Shown here piece by piece: positions 1 to 10,447 of a stretch of DNA of 64,000 bases; within the stretch, counting starts at the first letter, position 1, and the number at the start of each line of letters is the position of its first letter. The stretch comes from a bacterium D16-34 (lineage in GTDB: Bacteria > Actinomycetota > Coriobacteriia > Coriobacteriales > Eggerthellaceae), in NCBI GenBank assembly GCA_003612515.1, contig RAZB01000006.1, forward strand, positions 1 through 64,000. Reading direction: 5' to 3'. Made by a program: the position numbers and the translations under genes. The notes beneath the pieces are model-generated. The model made no database searches, was not told the DNA's origin, and saw only the letters and a list, made by a program, of their open reading frames with translations.

Positions 1-3
1 TAA

Positions 4-22
4 GCCCGGACGAGTACCGGGC
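4..22 (-). terminator. Possible terminator hairpin after the surface protein gene
   Basis: A perfect 6-bp inverted repeat (GCCCGG, 7-nt loop, CCGGGC) lies just past the stop codon of the minus-strand surface protein gene. A T-tract would fall at or outside the window edge, so termination is only inferred. Confidence 0.3.
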
Positions 23-40
23 ATCGCTAGGTTACACCGC

Positions 41-3000
41 CTAGGTGGTACGAAAAAACGTCCGCACCCCCAAGCTTGGCTCAATCGGATCATCCAGCGA
101 GTTCTCGCGCTCGATGGGCTCTACGTTGATGATTACTTCGCGATCTCCATCGATGCCATCAAGCGTGATGGTGTTGGTAGTGGGGTCAAACTCAACCGGT
201 TCGCCATTTACTGTCACACTTGATACAAAGTAGTTACCAGGATCAGCAATCGTCCACGAAATGGTGTCGCTGTCACCTGTCTCAACCTTCGCACCACCTG
301 TTACCGTTCCACCGAGACCACCGTTGATCTTCACGTTAACGGTATGAAGCGTTGACGGATCGGGAGCCGGAACCGGGTCGTTTGTATCAGGATCGTTCTG
401 CGTGAAATATACCTCGATCAGATGATCTTGGATAATGCCTTCGCGATCCTTGATCTTGGTTGGGTAAGCCACCGGATCTTCTTGTGCCACCACATCAGCA
501 ACTGTACGTGTAGCTACTGCATTGTGATAAGCAGCGGGCGAAACCGGAGCATTTACCAGCGGGAAGTTGAAGCCCATCAGCCCATAGGTTGCCGAATTGT
601 CCACCATCGGCACAACTTCGTCAGCCAAAGCCTCTTCGCCTGGCATAGGAACAATAGTGTCCGCCACAGCAGCATCTTCAACTGCAGCCTCATCAACCAC
701 ATCGTCTGCTGCTCCCTCATCGGCTGCGTTCGCCTCTTCATCGGTAGCCACATCTTCGCCAAACGCAGCTGATTTTTCAGAAGCACTTGGTGCCTCATCG
801 GCGCCTTGGGCATCTTTAGTTGCCGGATCAACCGTGACCTCATCGGCAGCATCGTTGTCTGCAGGAGCCTCAGGCATAGCGTTGTCGGCAACGTCAGATG
901 CGTTGTCGGCGGCGTCGATCACTTCGTCAGCCAAAGCTGCAACATCTTCAGATGCGCCCGCCTCAGGTGCTACGTAGTTATATTGCTCCACACCGTCATC
1001 GATGATGCGAACGAGCGACCAATTAATAGCCGGCACAGCCTGGATGTCGCGATAGTTGGACAGATGATACTTGAACTTCGAAGGTGAAACGCTGCCTTGT
1101 CCATACTTCAAGATGGTTACCTGATGCAGGATTGGCTTCACGTGTACCTTCACGTCAGTATCCTTGGTGATGGTAGCCAGATCAATCTCTTGGATTGGAC
1201 GGTTGTCTGCGTTATCGATCACCATGTCATTAACGGTGACTTTTTCAACCTCATAGCATACGTAGTCATCGGTGTTCGGATCGCCAACCTGCAAGAGGTA
1301 TTTCTTCTCGCCCGTCACCGGATCAACTGACTCAGCAATGACGTTCTCTTCGTTCTTGCTTGCGCCTAAACCATTAACCGTCCAGGCAACATTGTAGTCA
1401 TCACCATTCTTGATAACCGCACCACCAGTAATGGTTCCTGAAGCACCTACAAGCTGCGTCGTGATTTTTACAAACTGCTCTTCGTCGGTAAAGTCAGGAA
1501 TAATAGGCTCTGAAGTGTCCGGATCAAGCTCGGTGAAATAGACGTCTACGACATGATTTGCCGTGACCTTATTCAGCGGCGCGCGCGAGAAGTCCATCTT
1601 GAGCAAGTTGGTTGCGGTAAGGCCTTCATATTCGACGCCGTCAATCATGACCTTGTAGACACGATAGTTTGTATCGGTGCAGTCCCAAGAGACAACAGCC
1701 TTTTCGCCAGAGTTAAGAATCTGAGTCTTGCCCTTGAGCAAGCCATCAGTTCCACCGTAGCGGTTAACTGTCACCGTATATTTATTAGCTTCGGTGGTAC
1801 CACCGATAGTAGGAAGCGCCTTGAGCTTCACGACAACTTCATGATCAGCCAAAACACCAGTAAAGCTTACCGAGCCGGTATTCTCCTGCTCAACGCCGTC
1901 AACCGTTACGGACTCTACTGCATACTTCGGATCTTTAATGGTCCACGTCACCGTATGATTTGACGTGCCCTTAACCGAAGTCGTAGGCGTGATTTCGTAA
2001 GCATTCTGGTCGGTGCAGCCAGTTACCATCGTGCGGATCTTGTAATACTGGTCTTCAGGCTTTATTTGCGAAGCACTGCCACTTGCGAACTCAACATAGA
2101 TGCGATGGTTCTCATGCATGCCATCTGCCAACTTGAAGGTGTAGCTGTTCTTGTTGAGTAAATCGTCGCGAACAATGCCATCAATGACGACCTTTGAAAC
2201 CTTTGAACCCGCATCAGCTTTCCAGCTGACCGTCGGATTCGTGCCCTCTTTTTGTTTAGGTGCACCACTCACACTGCCGCTACCCTTGCCGCCCTTAGTG
2301 GCAATAACATCGAAGTAGCGATCGTAATACAAACGCAGCGACAACGTGGGCGAACCGGTAACCGTTCCGCTTAACACATTGTTTACGTTGGCGTCGTTAT
2401 ACCAATAGGTTGCCTTGTCAACCGTCAGCTCTGCCGCCTTATCAGCAGCGCTTACGCTTACATTTGACTCAGTGGTGGCTGTGTAGGTCTTAGTAACGCC
2501 AGCTGCGTTGACCTTGGTGTAGATGTATTGACCATCAGCATTTTTGTTGCCTGAATTAATGAAATAGTCAACGGTGTACTTCGTATCATCGCGCGGAGTC
2601 CATGTTGCCTTAAACATATGGTTTTCTGTGACAAGCGGAGCGCCGGTGCCGTCAGTTACTCCCTCAGCAATGCTTCCATCTTCGTTGACAAAGTGCCAAC
2701 CCGTGAAGTCATAACCCGGCTTTGACGGCGTGGGGAATTGCTTCATAGCTGATGTGGCATAAGACGGAGCGTTTGACTTTTGATAAGCAACATCGCCAAT
2801 CTTGCTGCCGCCATCAGAATCAAATGAAACGATGAACTTATTGGTGTCATATTGCCACATGGCATACAGCGTGATGTCATGAGCAGGCATAGCATATGAG
2901 GGAAGCACGGTGATACCAGAAACTCCCGAAGCAAGCACGAGTGCGTTTTCGTAATTGTCCATCGCATTTTTCGTGGTTGCCCAACCCTTAAAGATATAAC

Positions 3001-5750
3001 CGGGCTTCGTGGGAACCGTACGACCGCTGGTCGGAAGCGAAAGTGCCTTTACGTTTGCTGCATATTGCACGCCCTCAAATGAACGCGTTGCGCCTAAAGA
3101 GCCGCCGTTTGCGTCAAGGCGAACCGTGTAGTCACCAATCTTCCATTGCGCTACTAAGTAATAGTTGTTCAGTTTGATGTTCGCCGGATCAATGGGGTTG
3201 CCATCCGGATCGTTAAGCACCAGCTTAGCGGTTTGATCGTCTGGGCTCACCAGGCGATTTGCCGGAGCGGATGTGGTGCCAGCCTCTTTGTTAACCAGCG
3301 CATCAACCGCAGTATTCGTGTCGTTGTCACCAACAGAGACGAGCTTCCAGCCCTCAAACGAATAGCCTTCACGAACCAGAGTAACGTTTTGATCATCAAT
3401 CTTGGTGATGATGCTATTGCCAGCAACTACCTGGAATTGTGCATAAGCCTTGTTGTCATTGGTCGGAATCGTACCGCCATTTGCAAGATAGATCAGATTC
3501 GAAGAACCTTTTGCATAGCTTGGGCGAATGATGATGGTGTGATCATCATTCTTCGGAACGTCGGTACCTGGCGTATAGGGCTTACCATCAGGGTCAACCC
3601 AGCCAGAGAACTTCTCGTCCTCGTCTTCAGGCTTTCCAATCGTATCTTCATCGGGCAAAACGATAATAGGCTTATCATCGACAACGAGGTAGTCGTCGAT
3701 TGGATTGCCGTCAGGGTCTTGCACGATAACACGTGTTGGCTGGAATACCGCAACACTACCAACGTTGCCGCATTCGTCTTTTACCCATACCACAATAGGA
3801 TCGGTATCAACCAACGGATGCACAAAGCTGTACTGATGCACCACTTCAGGCGTAGGGATCCAGTCGTCATCGGTTGGCTGAGCGTTTTTGTCGTTGGTTA
3901 CCCAATAAGCAGCAACGCCAGAACCACGGTTATCTTCGATAAAGGTAATACCGTCATCGTCAATACCTTCGCCGGTATCCGTCAAGGTAATGGTGATTTC
4001 GTTACGACCAGAATTTGAACCTTCAATCAGCGGCTCTTTGTCGTCTTTGAAGGCGGTGATATAGGTCTGTGAAGCCTTTGATTCGTTGCCTAATTGGTCT
4101 TTAACCGCCAGCTCGAAAATCCACTTGCCATGCTTTGAGTTGGCATCAAAGATATAGTCTTGGATGTTACTTGGGTCGGTTTGCCAACCACTGTTATATA
4201 CCACGTTGTTGTCTGGATCAAGAACGCGGAACGACCACTGAGAAATCTTGCCATCTGCACCAGCAAGTGCACCTGGTTTTGATTTGTCGAAGAAGTTCAC
4301 GTGCACCGTAGCACCTGAATTAACAAGATGCTGCTGGTGGATGGTCATGACCTGTTCGCCCGTAGTGGGGTCAATCATGTAGAAGTTTGCCAGCGGCAAC
4401 GGTGATGCGATGGGTGCCTGATTGAACTTTTTGCCCTCTTCAAAGTTCTTCGCAATATAGGCTGCTATTTCTGAGACATAGTCTTCGCCCATAGCAATGT
4501 AACCGTTATCTGAACCAAGGCCTAAATGCGTATTGCCATCACTGTCGGTGGTGGTGTCACGAATAACCTGTCCATCTTGCGCATTAGAGATATAGAAGAT
4601 CTCGTTTTCGTTCATGCGGTTGATGCCGTCTTTGTAGGTCTCGTCCATCTCGTCTGGAATTTGAGGATTGTTGGAGTCACCAGCAAGGTTAATGAAGTAC
4701 TTCTGCTGGGCGCCCTCGTAGTACTGCGTGGTCTTCAATGCATCAAACGCACTGGAGACATACGCCATCTCAAGATCCAAGAATGAAAACTGAGTAAAAG
4801 CCGAGCAGTTGTGGCTTGAATTTTGCATGTACGGACCAAAACCGTTATAACCGTTCGCTACAAGCGGCACTGCGCCACCAAACAAGGTGATGATCTCTCC
4901 AAGATTTCCTGCAGCATCGTAGTCTTGCTTTTGTACGGTAACGCTGGTTTCACGCAACTCAACAGTGAAGCGGGCTTTGTTGACAGCACCAAGTGAAATA
5001 CCTTGTGTAGCAGACCCTACTTGGCTGCCACCAATAATGCTGTTGTTATTGGGGATAAAGTTGTCAACTTTATAAATTGCCGCATTCGTAATTCTGTTGC
5101 TGCCACCAGTCATGCGCAAATAATAACCCGACAAGGTGCCGTTAGCATTACGTCCAACATTCATCATAAAGCCAACGCTGTTCAGGGTATGAGTGTTAAC
5201 TGCTGAACCGTTTACGTCAAAGCTAAACGTACGACGAGCATTAGAGGGAGCAGGATAAATCATCGCGTCAAAAGCCGAGATGTTTGGATAGCCTGCAAAA
5301 ATCATGCTGGTCTTACCCTCGTTGGTGTAGTTGTAAATGTGGCTGCTAAAATTCAAACATGAACCGTTAGTAAGCTTGCCATTTACGGGATCAAAATAAT
5401 TCGCGATATTGGCACTACCGGTGTTGTGGTTATAGGTCAGCCACCCTTCCGTATTTGAGGTGTCAATCTTGGCAGCCGTGTCTGTGATGCGGAATGACCC
5501 AGGTGCCATGCCCTGGTCAATCAGCTTTTGGGTTAGTTCTTGTTTGAACTCAAGAAACGTACCCGGATAGTCACTGGGTAGACTTACTGCAATGTCAACT
5601 TTTGGTGTTGGATTTGTACCAATGTTAACATCGGCTGCAAAAGCCTGACCCCCCCAACGCATTTGGAGACAAACCCCAAATGGTGAGAAGAGCACACAAT
5701 AGCGCTGCTACAAAGCGCTTTGGCGCCGAGAGCTTTGTTGCGGTCTCCAT
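41..5750 (-). CDS. Giant exported surface protein with InlB-type repeats; signal peptide out of frame at a G7 tract
   Basis: About 1,900 residues, probably an adhesin-like cell-surface protein. The open frame from 5695 begins inside the signal peptide. The natural start is ATG at 5750, preceded by AGGTGAAGG, and reads METATKLSAPKRFVAALLC as a signal-peptide n- and h-region. A run of seven G then shifts it into an early stop. With six or nine G it joins ...LGGQAFA-AD, a normal signal-peptidase site. Numbering from 5695, the visible parts are an N-terminal region of unknown fold (about 1-500), three Listeria-Bacteroides (InlB B) repeats with the ANGG...GY.F.GW pattern near 730, 860 and 955, and several divergent repeats from about 1100 to the C terminus. 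An Ala/Asp/Glu-rich stretch (about 1576-1700) interrupts one of these. No LPXTG or C-terminal membrane segment is seen, so its wall attachment is unknown. Function is inferred from the repeats only. Confidence 0.8.
5649..5655 (-). repeat. G7 homopolymer (C7 on plus) in the surface-protein signal peptide
   Basis: Seven G on the coding strand, about 32 codons after the ATG. Six or nine G restore the frame; seven gives a short peptide ending in TAA. It is a candidate slipped-strand switch. Confidence 0.7.
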
Positions 5751-5794
5751 TCCTTCACCTTTCTCGTTTTGGCTCTTTCGGACAGTTTAGTTAC

Positions 5795-5824
5795 CAACTT
5801 AGGATCATTACACTACTGAGTCAA
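5795..5824 (-). promoter_or_regulatory. Possible sigma-70-type promoter of the surface protein
   Basis: TTGACT (minus strand, 5824-5819) is followed after 18 bp by TAAGTT (5800-5795), about 45 nt before the ATG at 5750. The -10 match is weak. The rest of the gap to 5974 shows no gene. Confidence 0.25.
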
Positions 5825-5974
5825 AATAGCAACCTTTTAGTAACAGTCGAGGCCTCTTTAGTGACAATTTTATTGGTGAGTTGTCCTGTCATTATTTTTT
5901 TATTTGACAAGGCAAAATGGGCCATAAGCTCAATGGAGATCAGTTGATTTATTCGAGGGTTCGAGGCCGCGTGC

Positions 5975-6706
5975 TTACCACGACAAAGAAACGCCCGCAC
6001 CAGCTTGCTGAGCTTGTTTCCCCCAGGCTTTAAAAAGCTCATCATGAAGCGTATCGGGCGAGTAGGTACGTGGCTGGGCATAGCCATCAAGTACCTGCCA
6101 TGCATTTATCATATGTGCCGCTATGGTGGCAGGATCAAGCGCGTCATCAGTGTCGCTTGGCAACACATCCCATACATATGCGAGACGTCGGTCATATTGA
6201 TCGGTATAAGATATGTCTTGTTGAAGATAGACAACGTCTCCCTCTGAAACCAAAGCCTTCAGATGATCTGATGCCTCTTTACCCTCTGGCGTATTGCGGC
6301 TTTCGTCCTCATGCACGCTTTCAGGCGCATTTATGCCAACTAAACGAACGCGCTCACGTTCGCCATTGATATCCACGATAAGCGTGTCGCCATCGACAAC
6401 TCGCTCAACTACAGCCTGCTCGAAGTATTGCGGGTTGGCATTTGCAAGCGCCTCTTCGCTGGCCAGACTATAATCAGCTTCCGCGGCTGATTGGGAAGCA
6501 GCCGATTGCGAAGCGGATGACTGCCAAGTGGCTGAGGCAGGATACTCAATTCTTGTCTCCTGAAGCTCCGCATCCTGAAGTCCTGCTCGACCATTGCCAT
6601 TCAACTGATCAACTACTTGCAAACCAATCCAAAAAAGCACTACGCAGGCTAGAGCAATAATAGCCAGAGCAAGCCCTATCTTAGGAGATTGTGTACGTCG
6701 AGCCAT
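5975..6706 (-). CDS. Membrane-anchored thermonuclease (SNase family)
   Basis: 243 aa. Staphylococcal-nuclease-like, Ca2+-dependent DNA/RNA hydrolase, probably acting outside the cell. Residues about 11-33 are one hydrophobic segment after MARRTQSPK, acting as signal anchor or uncleaved signal. A Ser/Ala/Gln-rich linker follows, then the SNase domain from about 70. It shows VVDGDTL (metal-binding Asp), RVRLVGIN (catalytic Arg), APE (catalytic Glu) and YDRRLAYVW (second catalytic Arg), so the active site looks complete. The start at 6706 has AAGGGG upstream. It lies 10 bp after the phosphoesterase gene stop, so the two are probably cotranscribed. The family assignment is firm; DNA scavenging or biofilm roles are guesses. 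Confidence 0.9.
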   Translation of the reverse strand: MARRTQSPKIGLALAIIALACVVLFWIGLQVVDQLNGNGRAGLQDAELQETRIEYPASATWQSSASQSAASQSAAEADYSLASEEALANANPQYFEQAVVERVVDGDTLIVDINGERERVRLVGINAPESVHEDESRNTPEGKEASDHLKALVSEGDVVYLQQDISYTDQYDRRLAYVWDVLPSDTDDALDPATIAAHMINAWQVLDGYAQPRTYSPDTLHDELFKAWGKQAQQAGAGVSLSW

Positions 6707-6716
6707 GTCTCGCCCC

Positions 6717-7277
6717 TTATTCTGCGTCGTTTAAGTTTACTTTTTCGGGTTGTGTGCCATACTCAAAAAGCGCATCGCCTGAAAGTGTCTCAATGCGAAC
6801 CGACAATACGCGCCCGTCTTCGACAACCATCTTAGCGAGCGAACGTTCAAAACCGCCTCGCGGCCTGAATGCAGCGCCAGGACAAAGCAGGATATCTGCA
6901 GGTCGAGCTTCTTTTCCATAGAGCAGTTCGGGCACATGCGTGTGTCCGTGAATGCACACCTGCGGAATCGGATCTCCCGCCGCAAGTCCTGCACAACCAT
7001 TAAATCCGATGCGCACATCACGCGGGTAATGCGACACCAAAAAACGCACGCCATCAATGACTGGATGAGCGAAACGACCGACTGAAGAGCCATATTCGTC
7101 GAAATCATTATTGCCGAGCACTGCTGTTGTTGGCGCAAGCGCACTCAACATCCGCAAAATATCAGGACCACCAATGTCACCAGCATGAATAATGTGGTCA
7201 ACCTCTGCCAATAAGGCAAGCGCTGAGTCAGACAACGTACCATGTGTGTCGGAGATAATGCCAATGGATGTAGCCAT
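6717..7277 (-). CDS. YfcE/MJ0936-family metallophosphoesterase
   Basis: 186 aa from the chosen ATG. Calcineurin-like phosphodiesterase with the usual metal-site blocks: GIISDTHG near the N terminus, HAGDIGG, LGNND, SHYP and HGHTH. The family hydrolyses phosphodiesters in vitro with Mn2+; the physiological substrate is generally unknown. An upstream TTG at 7298 would add seven residues, but ATG 7277 has AAAGGCG at better spacing and directly precedes the conserved ATSIGIISDTHG start. It is first gene of a pair with the thermonuclease. A degenerate tandem repeat lies immediately upstream. Confidence 0.9.
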   Translation of the reverse strand: MATSIGIISDTHGTLSDSALALLAEVDHIIHAGDIGGPDILRMLSALAPTTAVLGNNDFDEYGSSVGRFAHPVIDGVRFLVSHYPRDVRIGFNGCAGLAAGDPIPQVCIHGHTHVPELLYGKEARPADILLCPGAAFRPRGGFERSLAKMVVEDGRVLSVRIETLSGDALFEYGTQPEKVNLNDAE

Positions 7278-7295
7278 TACAAGCGCCTTTCGTTT

Positions 7296-7370
7296 CAAGT
7301 CCTACTGCTTCAAGCTCAACAGTTTCAGGTTCAACAGTTTCGAGCCCAACTGCTTCGAGCCCACCTATGT
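7296..7370. repeat. Five degenerate 15-bp tandem repeats
   Basis: Units such as CAAGCTCAACAGTTT, CAGGTTCAACAGTTT and CGAGCCCAACTGCTT repeat at exact 15-bp steps, with the last unit merging into a further CTATG.TTA(A/G)GATCT pair up to about 7406. It occupies the leader or promoter region of the phosphoesterase gene. Confidence 0.75.
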
Positions 7371-7476
7371 ATAAGATCTTCAAACTCACCTATGCTTAGG
7401 ATCTCGTTTTAAGTATAGCGAAGCCGCGCTTGCCACCCCAACAATCGCCCGTGACAGATCAGCAACGCCTGCTGAT

Positions 7477-8883
7477 CTATAAGTCAGCTGATAGCCAAGC
7501 GTTTGCAAGCGCTTTGATGCCTGGTTCGATATCTTGCTCTGCAATAGAGGAAAACCCTATGAGCAACATACGCGAGGTGAGCGGGCGTTTTCCCATCCAA
7601 TATTTTTCAGTGTCATAGACCAACACATCAGCTGCGCGAGCAACATCAATGAGCTCTTGAGAGGTGCGCTCATCGTACACTTCCACGAGCAAATGCAAAC
7701 CGGTTCCATTTTCAAGTACCCTTACTTTGTCACCCAGATACTCGTGCAACGATCTGGTCAGCGTTTCGTATTTGCGCTTGTTTTTCGCCTGCACACGACG
7801 CAATTGCCTATCCCAGTGTCCCTGGCTCATAAACCGCGACAAAACCGCTTGCGAAAGCCACGGAACCGAAGTGTAAGCATTCGCGAAAAGCATTCGCCAC
7901 CTCTCCAAAAGGGCAGGTGGTAGCAACAAATAGTTCATGCGCAGCGCCGGGGAAAGCGATTTTGAAAACGTTCCCATATAGATAACGCGATCGCAATGAT
8001 CCATGGACTGCAACGGCGGTTGGGGGCGCTCTTTGTAGCGGAAGTCGCGACAATAGTCGTCCTCTAAAATGTATGCATCATTTGCATCCGCCCACGCAAT
8101 AAGCTTGCTGCGCATCTTTATTGGCATCGTTTTGCACGTCGGAAACTGACTAGACGGAGTTACGTAAACAAGCTTTGCTTGCGAGCGCTCAAGGTCAGCG
8201 AAGAACTCATCGTAGCTTTCGTTAATTCGACATGGGGCAACGCAAAAACCACTGCGCTCAAACGTTTCACGAGCACCAACATACCCCGGGTTTTCCATGG
8301 CAACAACGTCGTTACGCGCGTCAAAGAGCGCTAAAAGATTTTGAATGCTCACCTGCGTTCCTGGCTGAATAATAATCTGACCAGGCGTGCAATCAACATC
8401 GCATTGCGTAGACAGGCGCCATGCAATCTCAGCGCGCAGCGACTCTTCGCCAAAAGGATCGGTATAAGTATCACACGCGCCACTTTCGACACTCAATAAA
8501 ATGTCGTCGGTGATGCTTCGCCATACCGTTGCCGGAAACGTGCCCGTCTCTAAGTTGCCGTAGGTGAAATTGTAACGCGGCAGATGCGGCTCGCCTAACA
8601 ACGAACACGCCTGATCTTGTTCGCGCAGACTAAAGCCGATTTCTTCGCCAGCCACATCCAGCACGCGATACCCCGAGCCCGGCTTGCTTTCAATATAGCC
8701 CTCCTGAACGAGCTGGCTATACGCCGCATCGATGGTGTTGCGCGAACACTGCAGCTCGGCGGCAAGCCCGCGAATTGAGGGCAGTTTGGATCCACAAGGA
8801 TATCGACCCTCCTCAATGTCACGGCGAATTTTTTCGTATATCTGCTGATAGAGCGGCGACTCACTCGCTTCGTCAAGCTGCAT
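7477..8883 (-). CDS. MocR-type GntR regulator with PLP-dependent aminotransferase-like domain
   Basis: 468 aa, a normal MocR length. Residues about 8-75 are a GntR winged helix (SPLYQQIYEKIRRDIEEG, then KLPSIRGLAAELQCSRNT). The rest is a fold-type I aminotransferase domain: AYILEDDYCRDFRY carries the PLP-contacting Asp/Tyr region, and TFSKSLSPALRMNY contains the Schiff-base Lys followed by the phosphate-binding Arg. Such proteins (PdxR, GabR, TauR) sense PLP or amino compounds and bind direct repeats. It is divergent from the NrfA-like gene, and a GTACCC direct repeat lies between them, so autoregulation and/or control of the cytochrome gene is plausible but unproven. The GGGGGGAAGAT upstream of ATG 8883 serves as Shine-Dalgarno. 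Confidence 0.9.
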   Translation of the reverse strand: MQLDEASESPLYQQIYEKIRRDIEEGRYPCGSKLPSIRGLAAELQCSRNTIDAAYSQLVQEGYIESKPGSGYRVLDVAGEEIGFSLREQDQACSLLGEPHLPRYNFTYGNLETGTFPATVWRSITDDILLSVESGACDTYTDPFGEESLRAEIAWRLSTQCDVDCTPGQIIIQPGTQVSIQNLLALFDARNDVVAMENPGYVGARETFERSGFCVAPCRINESYDEFFADLERSQAKLVYVTPSSQFPTCKTMPIKMRSKLIAWADANDAYILEDDYCRDFRYKERPQPPLQSMDHCDRVIYMGTFSKSLSPALRMNYLLLPPALLERWRMLFANAYTSVPWLSQAVLSRFMSQGHWDRQLRRVQAKNKRKYETLTRSLHEYLGDKVRVLENGTGLHLLVEVYDERTSQELIDVARAADVLVYDTEKYWMGKRPLTSRMLLIGFSSIAEQDIEPGIKALANAWLSADL

Positions 8884-9009
8884 TTTTATCTTCCCCCCGC
8901 GCAGGCGTTTTTCTGCTTTGACAGTTCCTTGTGCGATTTATTCGCAAATCAAACTGCCATCCAACATGCAATGCGTTCGTACGACATGCCAATTATGGTG
9001 GCAATATGA

Positions 9010-9043
9010 AACTGTACCCATTGCTACATCATAACTGTACCCA
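9010..9043. promoter_or_regulatory. Direct repeat AACTGTACCCA x2, candidate MocR operator
   Basis: AACTGTACCCA occurs at 9010-9020 and again at 9033-9043, a 23-bp step, in the divergent region between the MocR gene and the cytochrome gene. MocR proteins typically bind spaced direct repeats in such positions; the protein-site pairing here is inferred. Confidence 0.5.
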
Positions 9044-9139
9044 ACAATTTTTGCACGCGTGACCCTGTATGGAATATGCGACCTGTCGATAAGCTACACA
9101 TAACGGAATAGGTCCACCGTCACATCTTTAGGAGGGATT

Positions 9140-10411
9140 ATGTTGAAGTCGAAGAAAGCTGCTGTAATTACCAGCGCCGCGTGCACCGTATGTTTAGTGG
9201 CAGCGCTTGCTGCATGCGCCCCGCAAACAAACGCCACCGCACCAGACACCGGTTCTTCTACCGCAGACAACAGCGCACCAAAAGCCGAGCCCGTAGAGAC
9301 ACCCGAGGCTGACGAGTTCGGCGTTGTTGTTGCTGATGCTTGGAAAGACGCATATCCGCATCAATATGAAACGTACAAGCAAAACGAGGACAATTCACCC
9401 GAATCCGGCAAAGACAACTATCTTGAAACCTACCCCGCTCTCAACACCATGTATAAAGGCTACGGATTCGCCAAAGGCTACGACGAGGCCGCCTCGCACA
9501 GCTATACGCTTGAGTCAATCAAAGCAACACCTCGTGTAAACGAAAAGACGCTTGCGAACTGCATCACCTGCAAAACACCGCAGTTCACCGCAAAAGTCAA
9601 TGCTGAAGGCGACGAGGTTTATGCCATCCCGTTCGCTGACATGATTGATATGTTCAACGAGCCCATTAGCTGCTATAACTGCCACGAAAACGAACCCACT
9701 CAATTGGTGGTTCCCAGCAAATTCTATTTAACTTCCCTTGGCGACGCAGCACAGACGACCCCGATCGAGTCACAAGTTTGCGGGCAATGCCACAACGAGT
9801 ATTACTTTAATTCCGAAAAGGTCACCTCAAACCCCTATGTGGGAACCGAAGAAATGACCGCGGAGCAAATGCTGGCATTCTATGACGAACTTGAATTCTC
9901 GGACTGGGAGCATCCGGATACTGGTGCTGCTATGCTTAAGGCTCAGCATCCCGAATTTGAAACCATCTATGGCGGCAATCAGTCTCATATGGCTAGCTTG
10001 GGTTACAGCTGCGCCGATTGTCGCATGGGCACCGTAACCGCTGATGATGGAACCACGTTCAGCAACCACAATTTGGTAAGCCCGCTGGAAAACGACGCTG
10101 TTTTGGAAGAGTGCTCAAGCTGCCACAAGGATCTCCCTGGTCAAGTAGCTCAGTGGCAATCTGAAGTAACCGAGCGCGAGCAAGAGCTCTCCAAAGAGAT
10201 CGAGCGCTACATCAACGAACTTGCTGCCCAAAAAGACAATCTTTCTGCTGACGACCTGGCACGCGCACAGCAAATTCATCGCCACGCACAATTCTACTGG
10301 GATTTCGTCATGGTAGAGAATAGCGAAGGCGCGCATAACCCCGATGCAGCACACGAAAACCTCGACAAATGCGAAGAGTTGCTTGAGGAAGGCTTTGGCC
10401 TCCTGGCATAA
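9140..10411 (+). CDS. nrfA: NrfA-like pentaheme-type cytochrome c nitrite reductase, lipoprotein
   Basis: 423 aa. Ammonia-forming cytochrome c nitrite reductase family, reducing nitrite to ammonium outside the membrane. Residues 1-26 are a lipoprotein signal (ALAAC). The heme sites are CITCK (about 141, the Lys-ligated active-site heme typical of NrfA), CYNCH (178), CGQCH (214), CADCR (291) and CSSCH (325). The fourth normally reads CxxCH; here the axial His is Arg (codon CGC, 10022-10024). The C-terminal WDFV..ENSEGAHNP block is also NrfA-like. No nrfH quinol dehydrogenase is adjacent; a lipid anchor might replace it or NrfH lies elsewhere. The start has AGGAGGG upstream. A strong terminator follows, so it is monocistronic. 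Confidence 0.88.
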   Translation: MLKSKKAAVITSAACTVCLVAALAACAPQTNATAPDTGSSTADNSAPKAEPVETPEADEFGVVVADAWKDAYPHQYETYKQNEDNSPESGKDNYLETYPALNTMYKGYGFAKGYDEAASHSYTLESIKATPRVNEKTLANCITCKTPQFTAKVNAEGDEVYAIPFADMIDMFNEPISCYNCHENEPTQLVVPSKFYLTSLGDAAQTTPIESQVCGQCHNEYYFNSEKVTSNPYVGTEEMTAEQMLAFYDELEFSDWEHPDTGAAMLKAQHPEFETIYGGNQSHMASLGYSCADCRMGTVTADDGTTFSNHNLVSPLENDAVLEECSSCHKDLPGQVAQWQSEVTEREQELSKEIERYINELAAQKDNLSADDLARAQQIHRHAQFYWDFVMVENSEGAHNPDAAHENLDKCEELLEEGFGLLA

Positions 10412-10447
10412 GATTTTCGCGACTACAATTCATTAGACACACACCTT

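Noticed and set aside
3233-4018. Long plus-strand frame (261 codons) opposite the surface protein
   Set aside because: Antisense shadow of a real coding gene; no ribosome site and no recognisable domain.
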